In this document: one piece after another, positions 30,445-40,214 of the stretch
Position numbering within the stretch: the first letter of the stretch is position 1
Layout: every line of letters starts with the position of its first letter
Assembly (NCBI GenBank): GCA_001592805.2
Contig: CP051139.1
Span: 4,650,001 to 4,714,000, forward strand
Direction: 5' to 3'
DNA length: 64,000 nucleotides
From: Peltaster fructicola
Lineage: Eukaryota; Ascomycota; Dothideomycetes
Notes under the pieces: model-generated
Told to the model about the DNA's origin: nothing
What the model saw: only the letters and a program-made list of their open reading frames with translations
The model's database searches: none
Made by a program: the position numbers and the translations under genes

Positions 30445-32798
30445 ATGCTCACTCTTTCCAGGACAGCCACTCTAGCGGCATTGCATATTGCCATATGTGG
30501 TGCTATTAACGACCTGTCATCAGTACCTGATGCCAAAGACTTGCATAATGTCTGCAATAGCGACTCAGAGGTGGTCACTCTAAGCACGATCACCCTGACA
30601 CCAATCCTCGTTCTGCAAGCTGTACTTGAGGATACTGTTATTCTGCCCGGCTGCAACCTTGTACTCACCGTCACGAATGCGCCGACATTTGTCAGCACCG
30701 TTCTATACTGTACGAGTACAAGCACGAGCACGAGCACAGTTTCGTACATTACACCGACGTAAGTGGTGCAAGGCAATACAGCAAGCGGAATCATACTCAT
30801 TCAGAATACAGGTTTTCTCCGACTCTTGAAAACGGAACAATAGCTGGTTCCTCCGCTCATGTCGACTTTCCAAGTTCGACCGCTGTATATGACGCTCCAC
30901 CAACTCCGTCATCAAGCATGTTCGCGGAGATGGTCACATCATCCATATCTGCATCGCGTGGATTGGCGAGCACGTCTAGCGGCGCTAACGAGGTCACAAC
31001 GGGTGCGACCACAGCACCAAGCGTCTTCGGCACGGTTCCATCAAGCGATTCGCCAGTCGATGCCACAAGCCACGACAGCGCTGCTGTTGTTAGTACGGTC
31101 ACGCAGAGCTCCTTTACAGGGAGCACGCCGCTTTCAACCACAACAGGAGCCACAGAGCCAACAGCTGTGACAACAAGCACATTGCCTTCGCTGCAAAGCA
31201 CTCCGTCACAGACGATGGCTAACACAAGTGCGAGCAACTCGACAGCAGTGCCGAGCACAGCTAACGATGTCACTTCCTCGTCCTTGTCGGACGGCAGCGA
31301 TGTTTCGCCTCCATTGACCTCTGACCCAGGCACAGCCGCTGCAGAGGCTTCTTTGTCTTTGAGTCAATACTCGTCAAGCATGACAATGAGATCTAGTCCT
31401 TCAGACCTCTTCATCATCTTAAGCTCGAATGCCGTATCACCTAGTGCTGTAACAGCGTCGGCACCGACCACATCATCAGTCACGACTCTCGCTTATGAGA
31501 CCAGCTTACAGTCGACTGTTCGTTCTCCATCAAGCAATATTGCAGATGGAACAATCTCGAGCGCTTCCAGTTTCAGTCAAATCCTCATTCCCTCAGAAAG
31601 TCTGCTTGCAACAACATCGACAGTACGATTGCCATCATTACCCTCGACAACGGTACCATCTCCTGCAGGCTTGCAAGCATCGAGTACAATGTCCAGCGAG
31701 GATCTTTTAACGCTCTCGATAACATCAGGCACCGGTGCTGGACAGTTTGGATCGTCTCAGCCCCTCCCGACTGATACGGATTCGGTGTCAAGTCTGACAG
31801 GAAGCACCGTTGTAGCGATTGATAGTCTGGCTTCTAGCACAACGTCCTCTAGCAGTCTTATCAATACGCCAGTTCCCAAATACGTTGCATCTGCTTACCA
31901 ATACCGCAATACTACAGGCACGGTCAACTGTGTCGAGCAATCTTTCTACGACCAAACCGTCAACAACCAGTTTCTGGTACTTTGCCATTCGACTCTATCT
32001 GGGCCTATCCTGGGTTCTTTCGACGTAACAGGTACGACGGATTGTCAGAATTCATGTCTAGCGTTTGTCTCGGCCAACGGGACTCACTGTGCAGCAGCGA
32101 CATATACTGGGAATGGACTGCAGTCTTCTGGGGGCGGAAAGTGTGACCTCCTATCAGATTTTGACAGTCCAGTCCAGCTTGGCACCGTCAGCAAGCCCTT
32201 AGCATTAATCAGAGTCACGGAACCCTTCGCAAAGTCTTCTTTCGAGGTGTTGACCTCGGATAGTGGTGCATCGATAGCCTCCAGCAATAGCGCAACTTCA
32301 TCGGGGCTTCTGTCGAGTATCCTCTTCGCGACTACAGATATGACAGCAACGCTGCAGCCATCGTTGACGATGCCATCTTCAGTCAGTAGTGCCAACGCAT
32401 CAACTACTGGCCTACTACCAGCAGTGACAAGCTACAATGGTGTCTTTTTCCAACCTCTGGAATTTTTCGAGGCGATATACTGTCCAGACTACGACGGTCA
32501 GGCCATCGGTCGTGGTGCTGGCATCTACAACATCAGCTGCAGTGCAACTGCCACTGCAACAAACCTAACATCGTCCAAGCCGATAACGCATTTCGCCTTC
32601 AGAGACTGCATCAACGAATGCAATCTCGCTCACATCGCAGTACCCTTCAGTTGTGCTGGAATCAATTTCGACCTAAACGCGCCATCAGACAATTGTGTCC
32701 TCCTATCTTCAATCTCATCCATCGAGCGGACTCCCGGCTCGTCCAAGAGAGTGGCCACATTCATCGTTGGCTACTTCACACCAGGTACAAGCGTGTAG
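30445..32798 (+). CDS. Ser/Thr-rich wall protein with two PAN/Apple-like Cys domains
   Basis: Exon 1 (30445-30758) and exon 2 (30812-32798) flank a 53-nt intron (GTAAGT..ACAG) and give 766 residues. A signal peptide MLTLSRTATLAALHIAICGA leads into a domain (HNVCNSDSEVVTL...GCNLVLTVTNAPTFVST) that resembles the N-terminus of the giant HsbA-repeat protein. A long Ser/Thr stalk (roughly residues 130-460) follows. Two cysteine-rich C-terminal domains come last: one with CVEQSFYDQ, VLCHSTLSG, CQNSCLAFV and HCAAATYTG, the other with YCPDYDGQ, ISCSATATA, DCINECNLA and FSCAGINFD. The C-x(3)-C and C-x(n)-C spacing in each is that of PAN/Apple-like domains, which bind protein or carbohydrate. It has no GPI tail. 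A wall-bound or secreted adhesive role is inferred. Confidence 0.75.
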
Positions 32799-33178
32799 AG
32801 ATTCCCGTTGCAACAGACTAGGATCGCCACGGAAATCACGCAAATCCATATAAGCTGCCACTTTGCTCGAAATGGTGCGTCAGTAGAGGTTCACACATGC
32901 ACGAGCAAGCATCGATGTTGATAGAACGACTGCAATCTTCTCAGCGTTGACTAGTCACATCTTACCGATACTGCATACTGGCTTTGCTTGATCGGCGACT
33001 ATCGCATCTAGGAGATGAGTAGCAATGTGCTCGACTCGAAATTGACAGCTACCTGCTCGAGTGTACCATAGAGCATCTCTTTATCACTGCCTGCAGCCAA
33101 ATGAAAGGCCTGGATCTTACCATTGTCAGGGTAACTCTGTTAGAGTGACAAGCTCGATTCAATTGTGCTCCTATTTTG
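32799..33178. other. Intergenic
   Basis: About 380 bases; nothing recognised beyond the 3' flank of the preceding gene. Confidence 0.5.
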
Positions 33179-33472
33179 TTATGCATGTGCCACTGCAGCT
33201 CGAGTGAGTGCGTAATCACCCCTTATGGCAGCTTGCAGCATGTCTACGTTGATAGTGACTGGTTGCCCGGACTCAAGTTCGTTCAGATCGCCTGCATTAT
33301 CGAAATCGTGAGCTACCAGGAGATCTGAAGGAGTGTGCTCCCCGATGCCTTGATTGACGTGGAGCCTCGAGAGCATCACCAGCATGCTGGTTCCTTTAAG
33401 CAACCAAACATCTGCTGTTGAGTCTACGTAAGCTTGTACGTCAGGTGAGCAAAATGGACCATCTGTATCCAT
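33179..33472 (-). CDS. Hypothetical 97-residue protein
   Basis: A single ATG-started frame encodes 97 residues beginning MDTDGPFCSPDVQAYVDSTA and ending ALTRAAVAHA. Its composition is that of a soluble globular protein (hydrophobic stretches VWLLKGTSMLVML and VDMLQAAI between polar parts) and not of a Ser/Thr shadow frame. No signal peptide, membrane helix or known motif is present. It could be an exon of a longer gene, but no upstream exon with a good splice match was found. Function unknown; reality of the gene is uncertain. Confidence 0.3.
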   Translation of the reverse strand: MDTDGPFCSPDVQAYVDSTADVWLLKGTSMLVMLSRLHVNQGIGEHTPSDLLVAHDFDNAGDLNELESGQPVTINVDMLQAAIRGDYALTRAAVAHA

Positions 33473-33775
33473 GTCGATAGTACGATATCGATTCTTCTTA
33501 CAGACGGTGATAAGGATTCTGGTGCTTGGTCCGATTGTGTCTATAAGAGGTCTGTTCTGTTACCAAGTTTAGTGGTACTCATCTCTGCCTTTGTAACGTA
33601 CTCGTAGACAAGCTATCAGACCCAATGACATTGAAGTGCTTGGGTGTGCGTAGCAGGTTGTCGTTGGAAGTGAGGTTCTAATAGAGCTTATGTAGACGCC
33701 TCCACTTCAGGTGACAGGCACCTTTCAACAACAACTTTGAGGTCTGAGCGGCCGGCACGTCACCGCGTAAACACA
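33473..33775. other. Intergenic upstream of FAM32A
   Basis: About 300 bases 5' of the FAM32A homologue; contains its promoter, no site resolved. Confidence 0.45.
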
Positions 33776-34225
33776 ATGCCACTGTCGGACTACACCGACA
33801 GCGTTGGAGGTGGTTTGAAACTCAAAGGTGTCAAAGATGGTCGGGTAAAGAAGCACAAGAAAAAGAAACCTGCTGCCGATATGCTTGAGGACGCTGGCGA
33901 CAAGCCAAGCACATCAGAGCATCACGACAGCCATGCAAACGAAGAGATCGAGAGCGCAAAAGCCACTGCAGCATCAACAGACGTGGCGAGATCAGCCAAC
34001 AAGTATGGCAAGACAGAAGCACAGCTGCAACACGAAGAAAGACGTCGCAAGATGGTCGGTACCAGCCAGGTAGACATATATTGGTCACATGCTAATCATG
34101 CGCAGGAGGACGATCGTGCGCGAAGGGAGGGCGCCAAATCACATAAAGAGAAGGTGGAAGAGCTGAACAAGTACTTGTCGAAGCTATCTGAGCACCATGA
34201 CATGCCTCGAATCGGACCAGGATAA
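33776..34225 (+). CDS. FAM32A: FAM32A-like nuclear protein
   Basis: The ATG at 33776 starts a small basic protein: SVGGGLKLKGVKDGRVKKH, a Lys run, an acidic/polar linker, then the diagnostic C-terminus YGKTEAQLQHEERRRKM ... SHKEKVEELNKYLSKLSEHHD-MPRIGPG. This matches FAM32A (DUF1754), a small protein found in human catalytic spliceosomes. A 36-nt stretch with GTAGAC and GCTAAT..GCGCAG ends (34070-34105) is probably an intron because it interrupts the conserved helix; it is a multiple of three and stop-free, so retention would only add 12 residues. The spliced product is 137 residues. The frame after the TAA stop stays open for 76 more codons and contains a repeat of the gene's own end. Confidence 0.85.
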   Translation: MPLSDYTDSVGGGLKLKGVKDGRVKKHKKKKPAADMLEDAGDKPSTSEHHDSHANEEIESAKATAASTDVARSANKYGKTEAQLQHEERRRKMVGTSQVDIYWSHANHAQEDDRARREGAKSHKEKVEELNKYLSKLSEHHDMPRIGPG

Positions 34226-34445
34226 GGACGAAGTTTACGTCTTCGGGAGCGCCTTGCACCATCTCGAAACTCCTCTACCCTGCCCAACTTCCTACAAGTC
34301 ACCAGCATAGCGATAACGACGAGACGCTTGCACGCCCGTCACGTACCTGTCAAGAGTAGCAAGCACCACGACACGTCTCGTTCGGACCAGAACCTGGACG
34401 AGTCTGATACCACTTCTCGAAACTCCTCTTCCCTAGCCAGCTTCA
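34187..34445 (+). repeat. Imperfect in-frame repeat across and beyond the FAM32A stop (171-nt offset)
   Basis: The segment coding SEHHDMPRIG and, after the stop, RNSSTLPNF recurs 171 nt downstream as SKHHDTSRSD and RNSSSLASF in the same frame. At DNA level, GAGCACCATGACATGCCTCG resembles AAGCACCACGACACGTCTCG, and TCTCGAAACTCCTCT is found exactly in both copies. This looks like an old local tandem duplication. Confidence 0.55.
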
Positions 34446-34661
34446 GCTCGGTGTGAATCGCATGGACGATGGGGCGGCTCGAAGATCAATTCGAAGATCT
34501 CACAGCCGATTTACACACTCTCCTTAGACCAGAACAGAATGGAAACCAGCAGGAGACGAATCCTATGCACGTACGTTATCCTTGATAACATTATCAATAC
34601 CAGCAACGACCTGCTCTTCACCTCGTCTGATGCTGTATGGGCCGCCTCTCAACGTCCTCCA
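34226..34661. other. Intergenic, convergent 3' ends of FAM32A and DLH
   Basis: Contains the repeat described above and an open in-frame extension to 34456. No other gene seen. Confidence 0.5.
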
Positions 34662-35562
34662 TCACACCTTAGGGACATCCTTAAACCATCTCGAGAACCA
34701 TGCCACAGCCTGCTCTTCAGCCTTCTTGCCTCGTGCAGCCTCCTCTTTATCCTCCTCGTCCGCTCGTACAGCAAAACCATGATGAGCACCTTGATACATG
34801 ACAAACTCATGCACAATCCCCTCATCCTTGGTCTTGGCAGTCTTTCCCTTCAAGATCTCCTCGGTCTGCTTGGCATTCTCCGGACTCATCTGTGGATCGT
34901 GCTCAGATGCTGCAATAGAAAGAGGAAGGATAACCTTGTCGATGTCGCCGGGATAGACCAGCATTGATGGATGAGCAGTAAAGCCACAGTCGACCAGACG
35001 CTTGCCATCTGGAGTCTTTTGCTCATTCCAACAGAGCTCGACAACATGCTGACCACCCCAGCAGAAGCCAGCGACACCGAGTGGGAGATTGGCAGCCTCG
35101 TTCTTACGAAGGTCCTGGAGCCACTTGAAGATCTTGGGTCGAGCAACGGCTTTGCGATTGTAATACATCCATGGTATGACGTATCGAGCAATGTAGAGTG
35201 CATGTGCGATCTTGTAGAGCTGGTTCCATAGTCCTGTAGCGGTGAATGCTTTCATGGAGAGCAGAATGCCCTCTGGTAGCTCAATGCCCTCCATGAAATC
35301 AGGAAGATACTAATCGGTCAGCACCGTAGCAGGGCAGGAAACACCTCCTTACCACTGTGAAGCCATTCTTTGCGTAATCGTCGGCAAGGATCTTGTTGTT
35401 CGCCAGGCTCAACCCGAAAGCATCTGGTATGATGACTATGATACCTTTTGGATCACCACTTGCTTCTGCGGTGTAGCACTCCAGCCCATGGATCTTACCA
35501 AGCTTTCCGGTAGGTGTACCTGTGTGGAGAGACCCAGTCGCGCAGCACTGCTTGAGTGGCAT
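34662..35562 (-). CDS. Dienelactone hydrolase family protein
   Basis: Exon 1 (35562-35353) and exon 2 (35309-34662), with a 43-nt intron, encode 285 residues. It opens MPLKQCCATGSLHTGTPTGK, the usual Cys-rich start of fungal DLH-like proteins, then GIIVIIPDAFGLSLANNK. The catalytic triad of the alpha/beta-hydrolase fold is visible: nucleophile Cys in AGFCWGGQHV, Asp in AASEHDPQM, and His in YQGAHHGFAVR. Classical dienelactone hydrolases open the lactone ring in the chloroaromatic/beta-ketoadipate route; most fungal members have unknown substrates, so only the family is claimed. No secretion signal is seen, so it should be cytosolic. It is divergent from the sulfoxide reductase gene. Confidence 0.9.
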
Positions 35563-35896
35563 TGTCGTGGTTGTTGAGGCAAGATGGAGCTGTATGTTAG
35601 AGCGAAGCTCAATAGACTTTATACTGATGGCCCCTCACCCAGCGATGATCGGCGCTGTATAACAGGTAGACACCGCAATACGGTATACAGTCGCCGATAT
35701 CACCGTCATATGCACACTGTTGGATCTGATCCTATACTTACACGGGTCGGATGGCGTGGAGGCGAAGAAAACAACCTACGGATGATAACAGGACCGGACG
35801 AAAAATTGCACCGGCGCTGATCACACCATCATTTTGACTGTACGATTTGTGTTCGTACCCACGCTCAGATGTGCTCTGTGCAATACGACAGCCACA
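35563..35896. promoter_or_regulatory. Divergent promoter region, DLH / fRMsr
   Basis: The 334 bases between two divergent starts must carry both promoters; no motif is resolved. Confidence 0.4.
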
Positions 35897-36652
35897 ATGG
35901 TAGGAGGCGAGCCGCAGCTGACATGCCCGTTACTGACACCGATCGAAGGTCCACGCTGACTCTTCGAACTTTCTTTCGGATTTAAGCAAGCAAGATGCCT
36001 ATCGACAGGTGATAGACCAGACAAAGGCACTCTGCGAAGATCAGAGGAATTGGGTAAGCACTGAGAATCCTTGTATTCATCAACTCATAGCGATAGGTCT
36101 GGTTAGTGAGAGCGTGCATGTCGACCCATCTAATGCCAACAGTAATCTTGCTAATGCAGCCTCACTGCTATGGCATGCACTTCATGCTCTGCCAGAACCG
36201 AGCAATCGTGTGAATTGGGCGGGATTCTATGTCCTTGATCCTTCGAAGATCGACCAGCTCATACTAGGACCCTTTCAAGGCAAGGTGCGTTCTGTCGTTG
36301 TCAAGAGTGTATCGTGATGTGCTCATCACTACAGGTCGCATGCCAAACGATAGCATTTGGTCGTGGTGTTTGTGGAGCAGCGGCTTCTACTGCTACGACA
36401 CAGCTCGTGCCTGATGTTGAGGAGTTTCCAGGACATATCGCATGTGACGGCGATTCCCAGAGCGAGATCGTGGTGCCCATCCTCAAGGCTGGCAAGGTGA
36501 TGTAATGCTGAAATGCTGAGCCACTTACTGACTGTCGTTAGGTCGTAGCTATCATCGATATTGATTGCGCGGTGAAGGCTGGTTTTGATCAAGAGGATCA
36601 GGCGAGACTCGAAGAGCTTGCTGATGTGCTCTCTGCTGCCTGTGACTGGTGA
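35897..36652 (+). CDS. fRMsr: Free methionine-(R)-sulfoxide reductase (GAF domain)
   Basis: The protein reduces free methionine-R-sulfoxide in the cytosol. All family marks are present: QRNW, NLANAASLLWHALHALP, VNWAGFYVLD, LILGPFQGK, VACQTIAFGRGVCGAAAST and HIACDGDSQSEIVVP. The three cysteines used for catalysis and resolving (VAC, RGVC, HIAC) are kept. The first coding exon appears to be only ATG (35897-35899): after a 49-nt intron the frame resumes with VHADSSNF, which matches the MVHADSSNF start known in fungal homologues, and no later in-frame ATG precedes the conserved region. Further exons end at 36053, 36284, 36496 and 36652. The boundary after QRNW is uncertain: an intron 36054-36110 is likely, but this stretch is also open, so retention would insert extra residues. 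Confidence 0.88.
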
Positions 36653-36861
36653 TGCGGAAGCTGCGCTGTGATGGTCAGGCAAGTTTTGAGAATGTGCTCT
36701 TTGACGCTTGTGACTGACACATTGATAGTGCAAGGATCGAGCTGCTCTTCCTGTTGCTAGGGAGTCCCTGGGCGATACGCTGATTGGGATACGAGAAGCC
36801 TTAGATGTGCTGAGACCAAGCATTATCCTGGCTCTCCAACTGACAACACTTCTCCCGCATA

Positions 36862-37930
36862 TCATATGAGCTTCAGCGGACGCTGAAATGTACCTTTCGG
36901 TACATGATGCATGTATCGAGATTTGAGGTCAGGCTTCTGCAGTCGACGATATGCTTCTTGAATATGCCGAGGGCCTACAGGTGTTCTAGCTTCCTCAGGC
37001 GGATCGAACAGACCAGGCTCTCGACGTCGTTTTCGACCACGCTTCTCCTCATCACCGCCATTCTCACGCTTTTGAGCGTCTTCAGTAGCTTTGACTTTCA
37101 GCGCCTCCTCCGTGAGCAATGTGACAATCTCGTAGGTGAGGAAACCAAGTATGTCGACGATATCATCGTTGGGCTTCGAGTCTGTTACCACACCAAATCC
37201 AGCCCATTCCCTAAATCTCTTTCCTTTCCGGAAAGTGAATGATGCCTGTCGACATTCTGAGAAGTGAAGATACTCTTCGGCATTCATGCCCTTGGTGCGC
37301 TCGTCAGCTTGCTTCAAACGGTCAAGAGTGGCTGCGGTCATTTCGTCTTCTTCTTCGTCTTCCTCGTCTTCGCGTTCTGGTACCTGTTCGTTGTAGAAGC
37401 TGGAGACGTCCCAAGGAAGACCGACCTTGGCTTTTTTGGTCTTGCTGTTGCGAGTGCCGACACTAGGGCCAGTACCAAGGGTAGGATCGTTTGCTGTCAG
37501 GTCGAAATCGTCTACTGCGGCATCTCCTCCACCACCTTTGTCGTCGCTGTCCTTGGCGCTCTTGCGGACATCCTTCCATGACAGGAATGTGCGCAGTCGT
37601 GAAACTTTCGCACGATCATGTCGGATCAGGAAGATTAGATCGTCTGTACCGATTGTTCGCACACCTCTACGTGCTGCTAGAGCCGTGGCGCGTGTAAGCT
37701 GTGACTGTTAACGATAGTGTCGCGCAAGCTATGAGCAGCTTACCATCTCCATGACCTGCTGCTGAACGATGCCTTCGATCATGCTGGTTGTCTCTAATGC
37801 TACATCTGCTGTCTCACCACTAACGAACATCATCTGCAACGAGCTTTGTCAGATGGAAGTGCTGACGTTACTAGCACGCCAGACTCACCTGCTGTATCTC
37901 AGTACGGTACTTAGCCTTATGCTCGGCCAT
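36862..37930 (-). CDS. SPT3: SAGA complex subunit Spt3
   Basis: Three exons (37930-37889, 37833-37744, 37698-36862) give 322 residues, close to the usual Spt3 length. The N-terminal histone-fold half reads MAEHKAKYRTEIQQ, MMFVSGETADVALETTSMIE, TRATALAARRGVRTIGTDDL and FLIRHDRAKVSRLRTFLSW. A charged linker follows, and the C-terminal histone-fold half carries the family signature EYLHFSECRQASFTFRKGKR and FREWAGF, then DIVDILGFLTYEIVTLLTEE. Spt3 contacts TBP in the SAGA coactivator and helps place it at promoters, so the product is nuclear. It ends 210 bp from the convergent sulfoxide reductase gene. Sequence, exon phases and length all look intact. Confidence 0.95.
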
Positions 37931-39219
37931 CTTCGTAATGTGCCGTGTGCGGAGCAGATGAATTGTATCATGAGAGTGGTTAGCAGCACTGTATGGGAGG
38001 TGATCGATACAGACGCTAGTGGTCAAGCGGGCCGCCGCGCACGGATGTGATATTTCGTCGGAGGCTCTTGAGCTTCTTGCCGGCAACCAAACCATCACAT
38101 TCCACCAACACCTTCTCGTTGGGACGCGTCTTACACGAGAGCATGTTGACATTCTCGCGTAGGATTTTGCCTGGGAAGTCTGAGTATGACTGTGCGTTCA
38201 CAAGACGCGCTCGCTAGAACACCGATCTCACGAAACAGCTCGCCTACCCACTGTCTCTTTCAATCGCTACAGATCATAGCAAGAATACGAGCCATGTGGA
38301 ACAGGCGGACGTTGCTGGATCGACGACAAATCCCTCATTGCTAGGTTGCGCATGCGTACACCTCGTTCTCGACTGATCTCGCTACAATCTGGGCTGAATA
38401 CCATCTATTGACATATGCTAACACTACCAGCCAGATCATCTGCTGTCGAAGACGAGCTATGCAGTTCTAACATAGCTGTCTTACGGCAGTCAGTTTCGAA
38501 GCTTCTGCGAACGACACTAGCGTTCATTGCCAACGCAATGACCTTGACAATCGTCGTTCTCTTCTACAGCTATCACCCACGCGGGACTTTCGATTGACAT
38601 CAACTATTTCAAGGCTCACCAGACCACACAAAGGAATACCTGGCAGTCAAATGAGTACACGATGTCGAGCACGAAGCACTTGTGGACTTGTCATCGATGC
38701 ACAGCCGAGGTTGTACCTTCGAGCCCTGCAAGCATCAACATTGGTCTGAGGACTGCATCCCTGATTTGCCATACTCTGTCCTGCCGTGTACTGGACTTGT
38801 CAACTGCCTACTGTCTTGTCCAAGGAATGACTAATGCCGAGCAGGCGTCGAGCTACCTTCTGATCAGTATTCATCAATGTTGAGCTTGCGAACCACTGCG
38901 ATGTCGACATGAGGTATCCGGACCGCGATGACAGCACAAAGTGTCCTCCTCTGTATCATGTGTCTTAACAATTGTTCGATATGCATCTGTGGTTTCGAGG
39001 ACTTCGCAAAGATGGTGCAGTCGTGCCAGAACGCAGCTATTGTCTCTTGCATACTCGATATGGCTTTCTCAACCCCGTGGCTCACTACCTCAACCCTGTC
39101 TGATCCAAGATGTCTCATCGATGGTCATTCTCAAAGCTGTCATGAGGGGACCACGATCTGGCAATCGCATTGCTACGTTGGAGCGCTATATCTCATGTTT
39201 CCTAGTCGCATCGTCTAAT
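37931..39219. other. Long intergenic stretch upstream of SPT3
   Basis: About 1.3 kb. A 62-codon minus frame at 38016-38201 lies just upstream of the SPT3 start but has no motif. Nothing else supported. Confidence 0.5.
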
Positions 39220-39299
39220 TCCGGGTGGTTGGCGCAATGGTAGCGCGTTGGTTTTCGGCACCAAAGGTTGAGGGTTCGAGGTGAGCATCCCTATCCGGA
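39220..39299 (+). pseudogene. tRNA-Arg(TCG)-like sequence with an abnormal T-arm
   Basis: A perfect D-arm (GCGC-AATGGTA-GCGC) and a perfect anticodon arm (TTGGT-TTTCGGC-ACCAA; anticodon TCG at 39255-39257) are followed by AGGTT, GAGGG and TTCGAGG, as in a normal tRNA and its A and B boxes. The 5' TCCGGGT can pair with 3' ATCCGGA as a 7-bp acceptor stem with one G-T pair. Two things are wrong: about three extra bases lie between acceptor and D-arm, and the T-arm does not close (TGAGC follows the loop where CCCTC is expected) unless about seven bases are skipped. It is best read as a decaying tRNA gene or tRNA-derived relic. Confidence 0.5.
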
Positions 39300-39943
39300 C
39301 ATTATTGAGTATTCGCTGATCAGCGATACAGCCCCTTGCTGCTCGCGATTTCCTTTTGCTCTTTTTTGCCTGCGAAATTTTAGAATGAGACATCCACTTT
39401 CCGTCTCTGCTCACTCCCGTCAGGCGTCGTTGATGACTAGATAGAGTCCAGCTACTCGAGGAGCAGCGCGCGGAGCGACCACAAACAGGATAATACTTGA
39501 TGATCTGCTAGCATCTGGCTGCTCACGGATTGTCGAGGCAACCCAACAGTGGAGCCCTGCATCGATAGAGCGGTAGCACATACGAGATGCATCAGTTGAG
39601 CATGGCAGCCATTATCAAGAACTTACGCACTTGCTTCAACATACTGACCAGAGCAGCAGAATGAAGACGGGATGCACTGCGTTCATAGGCATTCACATAG
39701 CACCCATTTTGCTATCCCGCATCGTGTCGTAGCTCCACGTTGTCGATGGGCGCACTGGGGCCATGGCGACGATTAAACGAGCAACAACAGGACCAGAAAA
39801 GCATACACAGAGTGCCAGTGTGACATGACATATCAGGTAGTATGGTCACCACCTTTCATTCTACTTGTCGCCATGCTTCTCCCGAACAGTGTATGACTAG
39901 ACAGCCATCAGCAGCATTGTCTTAGCTCACACCATTGAAGCCA
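39300..39943. other. Intergenic
   Basis: About 640 bases; no feature supported. Confidence 0.5.
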
Positions 39944-40214
39944 ACGACGCCGATATCACTCGCGGACGGTATCCTGATGTGACCAACGACATCTGTTCGA
40001 ATGGCTCTGTCACTACGTATACAGCTACATTGGAGATTACAACACAGGTAGCCTTCCAGCAAGCACGAAGAAGGCTTCACTCACGACTACACGCGCCACA
40101 GGCACGGCGACCATGCCGACGAAACCATCAAGCTACACAGGAGGTGCAGGAGCAATGGCTACCAAGTACAATGTGTTGGCATTGCTAGGGTTTGCAGCTC
40201 GTATGGGACTTTAA
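39944..40214 (+). pseudogene. Remnant or unresolved 3' part of a small GPI-anchored protein
   Basis: One frame reads IEANDADITRGRYPDVTND then ICSNGSVTTYTATLEITTQ, like part of a small secreted protein. A different frame then gives SLTTTRATGTATMPTKPSSY, YTGGAGAMATKYN, VLALLGFAARMGL and a stop. The Ser/Thr linker, small residues and hydrophobic end form a classical GPI-anchor signal. The frame changes near 40050 without a good intron to explain it, and no clear signal-peptide exon lies upstream (a short ATG frame near 39870 is possible). Either the gene is decayed or it has introns I could not resolve. Confidence 0.4.
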
